Shown piece after piece: positions 46,701 to 55,941 of a DNA stretch of 64,000 nucleotides (positions within the stretch are counted from its first letter, which is position 1; each line of letters begins with the position of its first letter). The stretch lies in contig CBDEFQ010000006.1 in assembly GCA_965237485.1 (NCBI GenBank), forward strand, positions 620,001-684,000, written 5' to 3'. The notes under the pieces are model-generated. The model was not told the DNA's origin. It searched no databases and worked only from the letters and a program-made list of their open reading frames with translations. The position numbers were made by a program, and so were the translations under genes. Source of the stretch: JAAELZ01 sp965237485 (GTDB lineage Bacteria > Pseudomonadota > Gammaproteobacteria > Arenicellales > Poriferihabitantaceae).

Positions 46701-47069
46701 ATGAGCAATAATTTATCAAACTTTTTGAAATGGTTTCTAATAAGTTCTTTAACTAATATTTTAATTCTAATAGTTGCCTGTTCTTTGTGGACTGATTTTG
46801 AAATCCCACAAGTCGCTAATATCATGTTTTGGGTTGGAGCAGCAACCGTTATTGTTGGCCTCATAACTGCTGGCTTATTTGTACCGGCCGCAAATAAATA
46901 TTCTGGCCAAACTGTAGCAATTTGGACTACTCTGAAGCATGTGGCACCTAAGCAACAACGATCTACTAAGATGGATGGAAAAGAAATAATGCGTAAAATA
47001 ACGACTGCAATTTCGATATCATTTCCGAGCGTGACTTTACTGGCCATTTCATGGCAAATGCTTCAATGA
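46701..47069 (+). CDS. Hypothetical three-helix membrane protein
   Basis: About 122 residues from the ATG at 46701 (an in-frame ATG at 46674 lies seven bases from the IS duplication). Hydrophobic segments are WFLISSLTNILILIVACSLW, IMFWVGAATVIVGLITAGLF and a final ISISFPSVTLLAISW. No family is recognised. The native promoter may be separated by the IS66-like insertion. Confidence 0.6.
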   Translation: MSNNLSNFLKWFLISSLTNILILIVACSLWTDFEIPQVANIMFWVGAATVIVGLITAGLFVPAANKYSGQTVAIWTTLKHVAPKQQRSTKMDGKEIMRKITTAISISFPSVTLLAISWQMLQ

Positions 47070-47121
47070 GCGAGTTAAAAGCCTCGATAGTAAAGTAAAC
47101 AATCAGAAAATTAGGTAGAGA

Positions 47122-47541
47122 ATGAAATATATCCAGTTAACAGAAACAAACGATCTGCCTGATGTTAGCTGCCTCGCACCATTCAAGGCTGTGCTAGTTA
47201 TCGAAGATAATGTTTGTGAGAACCGGCAAAACCAAATATCTAGCTGGTTAGTCGAAATGGGAGGCTTATATGTAATGGTTTGTGGTTCAAAATCTAAGTG
47301 TTGGCTTAAGTCCATTCGGCAGGCTAATCTCAACCATATTACTATAGATGAAATGACACCCGAACAATTCGTAATGATTACTGACCATGGAGAAGAACAA
47401 ATCAGATACGTCTTCTGGCATGCAAAAAAACATTCTGAGCATACCCATGTTCAACTCAAGAATATTATCGTTATTCATCTGGGAATCGAAAACCGAAATA
47501 TTGACTATTTGTCAATTTTTAATAGCCTAATGAAAACTTAA
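47122..47541 (+). CDS. Hypothetical protein, resembles DUF7684
   Basis: 139 residues. The pattern APFKAVLVIEDNV, then ISSWLVEMGGLYVMVCGSK and EQIRYVFWHAKKHSEHTHV resembles small DUF7684-type proteins of unknown function; this match is from memory and uncertain. Soluble, no signal peptide. Confidence 0.65.
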   Translation: MKYIQLTETNDLPDVSCLAPFKAVLVIEDNVCENRQNQISSWLVEMGGLYVMVCGSKSKCWLKSIRQANLNHITIDEMTPEQFVMITDHGEEQIRYVFWHAKKHSEHTHVQLKNIIVIHLGIENRNIDYLSIFNSLMKT

Positions 47542-47633
47542 TTTCACTCTTCTACGAATAAGATATTTTTAATCAGTACAAGTACTTCACGCCTAAAATA
47601 CTCAAACCAATCTCGACTGCCTAAAGAAGCAAC

Positions 47634-48638
47634 ATGAGCCATATCACCATGAGTCTAGCTGAGGCACATGCTCTCACCGCCCGATGCTTGCTGAGCAACG
47701 GGTGTGATCAGGCCAATGCACAAGCAGTTGCAGGTACCATTATCCAAGCTGAAGCTGATCAATGCTATTCACACGGCCTATTTCGGATTCCTCTGTATGT
47801 TAAAGGCTTACAAAGTGGCCGTGTAAATGGTAAAGCCAAGCCCTGGTTTGAGCAACTGGCCGCTGCCGTTGTTCGTGTAAATGGCGACAATGGCTTCGCG
47901 CCTCTTGGCTTACAAATCGCACATCAACCCTTAGTAGATTGTGCCAAGCAAAATGGGGTCGCCGCCTTAGCGTTCACCGATATGTTCCATATAGCTGCTA
48001 TGTGGCCTGAGGTTGAAGCATTAGCAGAAGAAGGCTTATGCGCTTTTGCATTCACCGCAGCATACCCCTATGTGGCTCCTGCTGGGGGGATAAAACCGCT
48101 TTATGGCACTAACCCTATGGGGTTTGCATGGCCTCGTAAAGACGAGCCTCCGTTGGTTTTTGACCAAGCTTCGTCGTCAATGGCGCGCGGTGAAATCATG
48201 CTCGCAGCCCGCGATGGTCATAGAGTTCCAGAAACCGCTGGCATTGGACCCGATGGCGAACCCACCACCGACCCCAATGTGATTTTAGAGGGTGCTCAAC
48301 TTGGATTTGGTGGCTATAAAGGCGCGGCGTTAGGGATGATGGTTGAACTTATAGCCGGCCCCTTGATAGGCCAATTTTTGAGTTTTGAATCAAAAGACGA
48401 TGATGCTGGCAAAGGCGGCTCACCCAAGGGCGGTGAGTTAATCTTGGCACTTGATCCGGAAAAATTTGGCGACCCCGAAGGTTTTATGACCCATGGCGAA
48501 CAATTGATTAGCGCCATATTAGCGCAAGAAGGCACTCGGCTTCCTGGGCAACGTCGTTTGCGGGGCCGCGAAAAAACCGCGAGAGACGGGATTAAAATCC
48601 CGCAAAGCTTGCATGAGAGCATATTGGAGCTCACATAA
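47634..48638 (+). CDS. dpkA: Delta1-pyrroline/piperideine-2-carboxylate reductase-like (Ldh family)
   Basis: 334 residues of the malate/L-lactate dehydrogenase-like family. It follows the DpkA pattern: SHGLFRIPLYVKGLQSG with the catalytic His, PLYGTNPMGFAWPRK, VFDQASSSMARGEIMLAARD, and GFGGYKGAALGMMVELIAG. DpkA reduces cyclic imines from 2-oxo-diamino acids to proline or pipecolate with NADPH. It is followed by a regulator remnant, a ureohydrolase and an amidotransferase, so a role in guanidino/diamino acid breakdown is plausible (inference). The symbol is by similarity. Confidence 0.82.
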   Translation: MSHITMSLAEAHALTARCLLSNGCDQANAQAVAGTIIQAEADQCYSHGLFRIPLYVKGLQSGRVNGKAKPWFEQLAAAVVRVNGDNGFAPLGLQIAHQPLVDCAKQNGVAALAFTDMFHIAAMWPEVEALAEEGLCAFAFTAAYPYVAPAGGIKPLYGTNPMGFAWPRKDEPPLVFDQASSSMARGEIMLAARDGHRVPETAGIGPDGEPTTDPNVILEGAQLGFGGYKGAALGMMVELIAGPLIGQFLSFESKDDDAGKGGSPKGGELILALDPEKFGDPEGFMTHGEQLISAILAQEGTRLPGQRRLRGREKTARDGIKIPQSLHESILELT

Positions 48639-48678
48639 TTCATCGAATTTTTACGGTGTCATCACCCTACATTATCCT

Positions 48679-48870
48679 TCACTTGAAGTGCCCCTCGGAA
48701 GTTAATCTATTCAGTGCTTCACGCACAGGCATCGCACTAACATCAAGACGCTGCGCTAAACCTCGAATGGTTAAACCTAGAGGAATCTTTCCGCAAATTA
48801 CGTTCTGGCGCAACAAACTGTATACCCATTGATGGATTTTTGTTCGCTTTTCTTTTGCAGCATAATCGGC
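48679..48870 (-). pseudogene. GntR-family regulator remnant (DNA-binding domain)
   Basis: The complement reads RTKIHQWVYSLLRQNVICGK, then LTIRGLAQRLDVSAMPVREAL and NRLTSEGHFK before a stop at 48679. That is the GntR/FadR winged-helix domain with its PVREAL signature. A TGA lies upstream in frame (48871-48873), and no effector domain follows. It sits between dpkA and the ureohydrolase gene, where a local regulator would be expected. 48874-49000 has nothing else. Confidence 0.75.
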
Positions 48871-49000
48871 TCAATCGGCTGCGACGAAACTAACTTCGGC
48901 TTGATGATAGCTTGACCTAGATTTTTATTTGTGATCACATAATAGCCTATAAATTATAAGCTGCGTAAACCTCTGAAATCAAACTACCGCTACCCATTTT

Positions 49001-49975
49001 ATGAGCAAAAAACCACTCGGTGATGCCGCATTTGTCCGCAAGAGCAAGCTTGGTTCATCCTTCGACATGACGTATGCAGGTGCCTTAAGCTTCTTACGTC
49101 GAAAATATACTCGAGATTTAGATGGCGTAGACGTTGCTGTTAGCGGAATTCCATTTGACAATGCAGTAACCAATCGATCCGAGGCTAGGTTGGGGCCACG
49201 CGCAGTGCGCGCCGCCTCTACGCAACTTGCCGAACTAGGTGCCTTTGGGTTTGGCTTTGACCCGTTTGATACGCTAGCCGTAGTGGATACGGGCGACTGT
49301 ATGTTAGACCCGCACCACCCCGAAACAATTGTCGAAAGCATTCAAAGCCATGTGAGCGCACATCTTAAGTCAAGAGTAAGCACATTATGCATTGGAGGAG
49401 ATCATTTTATCACTTACCCAATTTTGCGGGCTTATGCCGAACACCACGGCCCAGTCGCTCTTCTGCATTTTGATGCCCACAGCGATACTTGGGAAGACGA
49501 TGGCACCCGCTTCGATCACGGCAGTATGCTTCTGCGGGCTAAAAATGAAGGCTTAATTGATGTTGAACACTCTATACAAGTCGGATTACGTACTTACAAT
49601 GAAGATGATCATGGCTTTAAAGTTCTGACTAGCCCGTGGGTTCACCGCGAAGGCGTTGCCAAAACTATAGAGCAAATAAAACAACGCCTTGGCGATAAAA
49701 AAGTCTACCTGACCTTTGATATCGATTGCTTAGACCCCGCGTTTGCACCGGGAACCGGAACACCCGTTTGCGGCGGGCTTAGCTCTGCACAAGCCTTAGA
49801 GATTTTACGCAATTTAGGCTCGCTTAATTTAGTAGGGATGGATATTGTAGAAGTCGCGCCAGCCTACGATGTATCTGAGATAACTGCCCTTGCGGCGGCT
49901 AATATCGCCTACGACTATTTGTGTTTACTTGCAGTTAAAAAAGGCGCGGTTCCTCGCCTTGTTGGAGAACTATAA
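49001..49975 (+). CDS. speB: Agmatinase-family ureohydrolase
   Basis: 324 residues with the binuclear-manganese motifs of the arginase/agmatinase family: CIGGDHFITYP, LHFDAHSDTWEDD, and TFDIDCLDPAFAPGTGTP followed by VCGGL. Such enzymes release urea from agmatine, guanidinobutyrate, guanidinopropionate or related guanidino acids; the sequence alone does not fix the substrate. One base separates it from the amidotransferase, so they are co-transcribed. The symbol is conditional. Confidence 0.88.
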   Translation: MSKKPLGDAAFVRKSKLGSSFDMTYAGALSFLRRKYTRDLDGVDVAVSGIPFDNAVTNRSEARLGPRAVRAASTQLAELGAFGFGFDPFDTLAVVDTGDCMLDPHHPETIVESIQSHVSAHLKSRVSTLCIGGDHFITYPILRAYAEHHGPVALLHFDAHSDTWEDDGTRFDHGSMLLRAKNEGLIDVEHSIQVGLRTYNEDDHGFKVLTSPWVHREGVAKTIEQIKQRLGDKKVYLTFDIDCLDPAFAPGTGTPVCGGLSSAQALEILRNLGSLNLVGMDIVEVAPAYDVSEITALAAANIAYDYLCLLAVKKGAVPRLVGEL

Positions 49976-49976
49976 A

Positions 49977-50705
49977 ATGAGTAAAGACATAACGTTAGGC
50001 ATTCTCGAGGCTGGCCTAGTCCGAGAGGACATCAGTGCAGATTTTGATACTTATCCGCAGATGTTTGAAACCCTGCTATCTTCAGCTGATCCTGACTTAA
50101 ATTATAAAACCTTCAGGGCAGTAGAGAGTGAAATACCTGAGTCAGCAAAAGACTGCGATGCTTGGTTGATTACTGGGTCACGTCACGGTGTATATGAAGA
50201 CCATGATTGGATTGAACCGTTATCCAATCTGGTGCGTGAAGCCTATGCCGAAGACATTCCCCTTGTTGGTATTTGCTTTGGCCACCAGCTTATCGCACAG
50301 GCATTGGGCGGAAAGGTTATTAAGTCAGACAAAGGTTGGGGAGTGGGAGTGCATCAGTATGAACTCAAAGATGAACCCGGCTGGATGCACTCACCCAACG
50401 GTAAAGTAAAAATAAATGCTTTTCATCAAGATCAAGTTGTTGAAGTACCTGAGGGCGCGCAAGTCATCGCCAGCTCGGAATTTTGTGTAAACGCAGCACT
50501 GATTTACGGCGATAAGGCAATTAGCTTTCAGGGGCACCCAGAGTTTGAGAATGATTATCAAATGGCATTGCTTGAAAACTTCTCACCAAGTTTGGTGCCC
50601 ACTGAACGTGCACAACCAGAAATAGATAAAATTAATGCCGGTGACGCACCTGATACCAGCATGTTAGCGCAGTGGATTACCAGATTTTTGAGAGAGGCAT
50701 TATGA
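49977..50705 (+). CDS. Class-I glutamine amidotransferase (stand-alone)
   Basis: 242 residues. The triad is visible: LVGICFGHQLIAQALGGKV with the nucleophilic Cys, and FQGHPEFENDY with His and Glu. It stands alone without a synthase domain, like the YfeJ/GMP-synthase-like group; PuuD-type gamma-glutamyl hydrolases have the same fold class. Translationally linked to the ureohydrolase. The partner or substrate is unknown. It converges on the aminotransferase gene, with 15 bases between stops. Confidence 0.85.
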   Translation: MSKDITLGILEAGLVREDISADFDTYPQMFETLLSSADPDLNYKTFRAVESEIPESAKDCDAWLITGSRHGVYEDHDWIEPLSNLVREAYAEDIPLVGICFGHQLIAQALGGKVIKSDKGWGVGVHQYELKDEPGWMHSPNGKVKINAFHQDQVVEVPEGAQVIASSEFCVNAALIYGDKAISFQGHPEFENDYQMALLENFSPSLVPTERAQPEIDKINAGDAPDTSMLAQWITRFLREAL

Positions 50706-51908
50706 AGCCGAGTTACATTTTTAGCTGATTGCAGTGCAATACTGATCGTCGTCATGCAGAGCCCAATAAGCCTGCTTAATTTGCTTGGTCATCGTTCCGA
50801 CTAAACCATTGCCGATTTTATTAGTATCTACCACGGTCACGGGCATTACTCCGCCTGCTGTACTTGTAATAAACACTTCGTCAGCCATTCGCAATTGATC
50901 GGCACTTAGCAAACCTTGTTCTGCTTTTACGCCGAAACTATCGGCAATTTCAAATATAGTTTTTCGGGTAATGCCCTGTAATACGCCTGTCTCGGGAGTA
51001 ACCAAGCCACCATTAATAACAGCAAAAACGTTAAAGCCTGGCCCTTCGATCACATTTTGGGCTCGTCGGTTAATACAATTTCAAACAGGGTTTTCGCCGA
51101 AGTCGCTTTTAGTTTGCTCAGCAACGCGTTTTTTGTGCAATAAACCGTCTATTAGCAGCCATTTTGCCACCAATAGACGGATCTATCCCTAGGCCGGCAC
51201 CAACTCAACTCGTTCAACTCCCAATGCCATTAATCGCTTAAGGTTAAAACATAAGCCCCTGATTCCAACTTGGAACTGGACTTTAGCCAACCCTTTATAA
51301 CGAACTCGCTTATTGCGATGAGCAAACACTCGCTCATATGGTGAACGAATTTTGCTAATCCAACGGTCTTTGTCTCTATTCTTGCCATGCATATTGTTCT
51401 TCTTGATTGTTGCATCATGGCAACCGTTGCGCCTGAGCGTGGTTTTGGCCGGGCTCACGCAATAACCCTTGTCCGCATAAACAGCACCCGACTTAGGGCA
51501 AACATGCTTCAAGCCGCTTGCATCCGTTACCTCAGCCGAGGTGGCCGCTATTTTATTGATCAAGCCACTTTGCATATCCACTGATGCATGCTCTTTGTAA
51601 CCATACCAATATTTGCTATTTCCCTTGCACCCAAACCGTGCTTGCTTGTCCGCCGCAACTTTATCAACTGTCTTATTGTTGAACTCCTCTAATCCCATCT
51701 TTATCGCCTTATCTCTATCATCCCAAGTGGTTAGCTTACTGACCAACTGGCTGGCATCGACAAATGTGAATACTTCTCGTATTAAGCCCATTGAAACTAA
51801 CCCGCTCCGAACACGGTCAAATAAATTCATCATACCCCTGGTTCCAATGCGTGAGCGAAAATCACCAAAGTAACTATGATCAGGAGTGCTCTGTTCCAGT
51901 CCTGAATC

Positions 51909-53302
51909 GAGTTATGCCTGAAAGTGGTGTATGGAGTAGTTGACTAAAAGCGGCGTATCGGGATGAATTGAGTTTACAACAACTTAAACTTCCACAGACA
52001 TACGCCACTATGAAACAGAATAAAATTATTTCCTTTGAAAAGCCAGAGCAAAGCATCGATCCGCTGCAAGAATTAATTCGCAATGGTGCTAGGCAACTCA
52101 TTCAAACCGCGATCGAGAGTGAGTTATCTGAACTGCTGTATCGCAATTGTGACAAAGTCTCAGATTCAGGACACGCTGGTGTCGTTCGTAACGGCTATTT
52201 GCCAGAACGTGAACTGCAAACCGGGATCGGCCCAGTCAAAGTACGTATCCCCAAGGTGCGCTCCCGCACTGGAGTACCGATCACCTTTCGATCTGCTTTA
52301 GTGCCGCCGTATGTGCGTAAAACGAGAACACTGGAAGCGGCCTTGCCTTGGCTGTATCTCAAGGGTGTCAGCACTGGAGAAATGGGGGATGCACTGAGCG
52401 TGCTAGTGGGTCAATCAGCGACTGGGTTATCATCAGGCACAGTGAGTAAGCTCAAAGCAACGTGGTCTCAGGAGTACAAGGATTGGAATAGAGAAGGTTT
52501 AGATCGAGATCGATGGGTTTATCTATGGGCGGACGGGATACACAGCGGCCTGCGCGGCGATGAGGGCCGGCTCTGTGCCTTAGTTGTCATCGGAGTGAAT
52601 GAGCGCGGTCACAAGAAATTACTGGCGATTGAAGACGGTGAGCGAGAGTCTACGCAGAGTTGGCGAGAGGTGTTGTTGGCACTCAAGGAGCGAGGCCTGA
52701 ATCAACCAGAGCGGGGCATCGGTGATGGTGCTTTAGGCTTTTGGAATGCCCTGGAAGAAGTCTATCCTGGCACTAAACATCAACGGTGCCGGGTGCATAA
52801 AACGGCCAACGTGCTGAACAAGCTGCCTAAATCGGTGCAGCCCAAAGCAAAAGCAGCTCTGCATAACATTTGGCAGGAAGAAACCAAAGAAGCGGCGCAA
52901 AGCACCTATCAATTATTCATTAAAACCTGTCAAGACAAGTATCCAAAAGCCACGCAGTGCTTGGAAAAAGATCGCGAAGAGTTAATGACGTTCTACTCGT
53001 TCCCTGCCAAGCACTGGATGAGCATACGTACTACGAATCCAATTGAATCAACATTCGCGACTATCCGACACCGTACCAAACGATGCAAGGGATGTCTTAG
53101 CCGTGATGGCATGTTAAGTATGATGTTCAAGCTGGGTCAGTGCGCAGAGAAAAAGTGGAACCGAATACGCGGGTTCGCCTATCTAGCAAAAGTGATTCAA
53201 GGGGTTCCATTTAAAGATGGAATAGAGCAAACTAATGACTACTCAGATCAAACCGAGGCCGCTTGAAGAAAATGCCTCATACACCAGATTCGGGCATAAC
53301 TC
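51909..53302 (+). mobile_element. IS256-family element M1, copy e (1394 bp)
   Basis: Perfect 9-base duplication tcctgaatc at 51900-51908 and 53303-53311, within the transposase of IS5-A copy d. Confidence 0.97.
51968..53266 (+). CDS. IS256-family transposase, M1e
   Basis: 432 codons, intact triad. Variants TAIESE, ALPWLYL, SSGTVSK and QRCRVHK; closest to copy d. Confidence 0.95.
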   Translation: MSLQQLKLPQTYATMKQNKIISFEKPEQSIDPLQELIRNGARQLIQTAIESELSELLYRNCDKVSDSGHAGVVRNGYLPERELQTGIGPVKVRIPKVRSRTGVPITFRSALVPPYVRKTRTLEAALPWLYLKGVSTGEMGDALSVLVGQSATGLSSGTVSKLKATWSQEYKDWNREGLDRDRWVYLWADGIHSGLRGDEGRLCALVVIGVNERGHKKLLAIEDGERESTQSWREVLLALKERGLNQPERGIGDGALGFWNALEEVYPGTKHQRCRVHKTANVLNKLPKSVQPKAKAALHNIWQEETKEAAQSTYQLFIKTCQDKYPKATQCLEKDREELMTFYSFPAKHWMSIRTTNPIESTFATIRHRTKRCKGCLSRDGMLSMMFKLGQCAEKKWNRIRGFAYLAKVIQGVPFKDGIEQTNDYSDQTEAA

Positions 53303-54283
53303 TCCTGAATCACAAAACCACTTAGCGGCCAGATTCTCTGATAAGTATCGCTCCATTTCTCTATCACTTAAATCTTCCATGAACTGAAGCACCAAGGCAC
53401 GTAAGCCGAACTCAACACCTCGGCCTTTAGGGCCACGGGTGGCATATATTTTAGAGAAGGGTTTACTCAATGCACCAAAACATAATAGCTCATCGAGTTT
53501 ACGGTAGGGATGTTCAGAGCTAACCAGAGAATCTAAGGTTAGGAACAGTTGGCTTTGATGACGTTTGCTCAAAATTGCAGGCTGACTAGAATCAGCCCAT
53601 ATTATCTCACGTATTCTATTAATTATCCGACAAGCCCATTTCCTGCCTCGTCGACCACCACCGCAGTCTGCGCACCCGAATCAAAGGCTTCGAACTGCCC
53701 CATCACTAAATCCAGCCAATGATAGTTTTTAACCGCTGGATCTACAGATTGCGGCGGGATTCTTTGTTGCTTGCTAATTATCATGCTCATGCCCGTTTGT
53801 TGCTGCCCGGGGTTTGCAATCCAAACAAAGGGTATAACGAATATGAAAAGCTGATTAGTGCAGGTGCGAGGATCACGTGAACCGGGCACCGGCTGTCCAC
53901 GTGTGCAAATCATCTCCACATAAGCATCATCAAACCCTGTGGCCGCAACACATTGATTTAAAGCTGATTTTAATTAGTCTCTAGAGATGGGTAATTGCAT
54001 CCTCAGCTTTTCCATTCCGGCATAAAATCGACCTAAATGGTCGTCTAATCTGAAATAGTGTTTATTCCACACGTGCACTACATCGTACGTGGCATCGGAA
54101 TGCAAAAACCCCCAATCTAGTAACGATATTTTGGCTTCGCTTATCGGAACTAGTTTCCCGTAGACGTAGGCCGCGCCTTTTTTATATTTAACCATTCTCG
54201 TTGATCAATTATTTCTACTCATTTTAGCAAACCAATCTGCATAAGGTATTCTAAGCCGTTGCTGTTTATGCTTAAATTACCTT

Positions 54284-55059
54284 ATGGTTAAATACGATAA
54301 AGCAATGGCCAAGTCCATCGAGCAAAGCTATTCCACTCCAGATATCGCTGGGCAACGCTTAACCACTATCGGCTCGTTAGGCTTACGCGTTGGCGAACAT
54401 GTGCTGGATGTAGGTTGTGGCACTGGGTTTTTAACCGCTGAAATGGCCTTTTTAGTTGGGGAAACTGGATTAGTACACGGTGTGGATTATAGCAATGACA
54501 TGTTGCAAGCGGCCCATAAGAACTGCGACAGCATAAAGCAAATAATCTTAAACCAAGCGGATGCAGAGTCCTTGCCGCTTGTCGATAACAGTTTCGATGC
54601 GGTCACCTGCACCCAAGTATTATTGTATGTAGCAAACGCCGACCTAGCTATCGAAGAACTTTATCGAGTACTTAAACCCGGGGGAGAATAGCTATTATTG
54701 AAACGGACTGGCGCGGCTTGGTGGTCAATAGCTTTGATGATGCCATTACGCGGCGCATTATTAGCGCCTTCCCTAAGGAAGTTCCAAGCCCAAACCTTCC
54801 GCCTACAATGCCGTCACGCTTAACTAAAGCAGGCTTTGTCGGCGTTAAAGTAAATGCGATTCCCATTATCAATTTACATAACTCCAACGCGTATTTTTCG
54901 CATACCGCACTTGAATGGCACGGGGAAATAGTCAGAAAACACGGCGTTATCAGCGATGACGAGCTACAGGCTTGGCTACAAGACCTTGACACCAAGGCAC
55001 AAAACGACGAGTTCTTTATGTGCTTCAATCGGTTTTTGTTCAGCGCAATGAAGGTGTAG
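54284..55059 (+). pseudogene. SAM-dependent methyltransferase (UbiE-like), one-base deletion
   Basis: The first 135 codons hold the Rossmann methyltransferase motifs: HVLDVGCGTGFLTAEMA (motif I), LVHGVDYSNDML and the DAVTCTQVLLYV and LYRVLKPGGE region. A stop at 54689 follows. One inserted base there would give GGRIAIIETDW, and the rest (LTKAGFVGVKVNAIPI, SDDELQAWLQDL) continues in the other frame to 55059. The gene is a recent frameshift pseudogene, or the deletion is a sequencing error. Confidence 0.88.
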
Positions 55060-55066
55060 TTTTAAG

Positions 55067-55756
55067 GTGTCAGTGCAATCGCTCGTTGCTACTATAGATA
55101 GTCATGCTAACCCAAGTATTGCTAATCACAGTCAACGATTTTTTAAAACTGGCATCGGGGAGTACGGCGAAGGCGATGTTTTTATCGGTATTCGAGTGCC
55201 AGTATTAAGACAAATAGCCAAGCAGTATTTGCATTTGAGCGTGGAAGATGTCGCCAGCACACTGCAATCCCCTAGGCATGAGCAACGCCTTTGTGCGCTG
55301 CTCATTTGGGTTTATCAATATCCAAAAACCACTGAAACGAATAAAGAAGCTATTTATCAAAAATATCTCAACCACACCCAATTTATCAATAATTGGGATT
55401 TGGTCGATAGCTCAGCCCATAATATTGTCGGCGCACATCTGCTAAACCGAAAGCGCGATATTTTGCACCAATTAAGCCGCTCAGCCGACCTCTGGGAACG
55501 TCGTATCTCCATGATGAGCTGCTTTTATTATATTAAACAAAACGATTTCTCCGACGCCTTACTAATAGCTCAGCAATTGTTAGAAGACCAGCATGATTTG
55601 ATTCATAAAGTAGCGGGATGGATGCTAAGAGAGATTGGCAAACGCGACCTTGAAGCTGAAACGCTGTTTCTTGACCGGTATTACCACTTCATGCCAAGAA
55701 CGATGTTGCGTTATGCTATTGAACGCCTCCCAGAACCAATGGGCAAGCTTACCTAA
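55067..55756 (+). CDS. DNA alkylation repair protein, AlkD-like HEAT repeat
   Basis: 229 residues from a GTG. The HEAT-repeat DNA glycosylase AlkD pattern is clear: GDVFIGIRVPVLRQIAKQY, INNWDLVDSSAHNIVG (conserved W-D), LWERRISMMSCFYYIK, HKVAGWMLREIGKRD. It would remove bulky alkylated bases. It follows the methyltransferase pseudogene by seven bases. 55757-55871 downstream contains no gene. Confidence 0.9.
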   Translation: MSVQSLVATIDSHANPSIANHSQRFFKTGIGEYGEGDVFIGIRVPVLRQIAKQYLHLSVEDVASTLQSPRHEQRLCALLIWVYQYPKTTETNKEAIYQKYLNHTQFINNWDLVDSSAHNIVGAHLLNRKRDILHQLSRSADLWERRISMMSCFYYIKQNDFSDALLIAQQLLEDQHDLIHKVAGWMLREIGKRDLEAETLFLDRYYHFMPRTMLRYAIERLPEPMGKLT

Positions 55757-55941
55757 AAGGGAAACGCGACATAAAGTTGCCTTAGTCACCTGTTTTACTA
55801 ATGGCCATAACACATTGCCATACATGAAGAATTTGGCTCACTTTAAATCGGTTAAGCAACATAGGTTACCCTTTAACCTAGATAACTCAGTTGAACGCAG
55901 AAAAGATGTGCAACTAATTGATATGAATAAGGAAGTCAGAA

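Larger units (their letters stand above)
51189..53572 (-). pseudogene. IS5-family transposase, type A copy d, split by M1e
   Basis: The N-terminal part from the TTG at 53572 runs to AAKWFCDSG. M1e is inserted there; the frame resumes at LEQSTPDHSYFGDF and ends at 51189. One substitution (LIREVFT for LVREVFT) distinguishes it from the other copies. Confidence 0.92.
51059..53637 (-). mobile_element. IS5-family element type A, copy d, split by M1e
   Basis: Termini as copy a. Without M1e it is exactly 1176 bp. Flanking five bases are atttt (51054-51058) and atttc (53638-53642): a duplication with one base changed; the aminotransferase frame shows the second is original. Confidence 0.95.
50721..54195 (-). 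pseudogene. Class-IV aminotransferase (D-amino acid/branched-chain type), three lesions
   Basis: From the ATG at 54195 the frame reads YVYGKLVPISEAKISLLDWG and FLHSDATYDVV, the start of PLP fold-type IV transaminases. An in-frame TAA follows PISRD (codon 75), after which the same frame continues QCVAATGFDDAYVEMICTRG and VKNYHWLDLVMG with the PLP Lys. IS5-A copy d (with M1e) then interrupts after VVDEAGN, and the C-terminal part resumes VIEGPGFNVFAVING and ADEVFITSTAGGVMPV to 50721. Confidence 0.9.
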
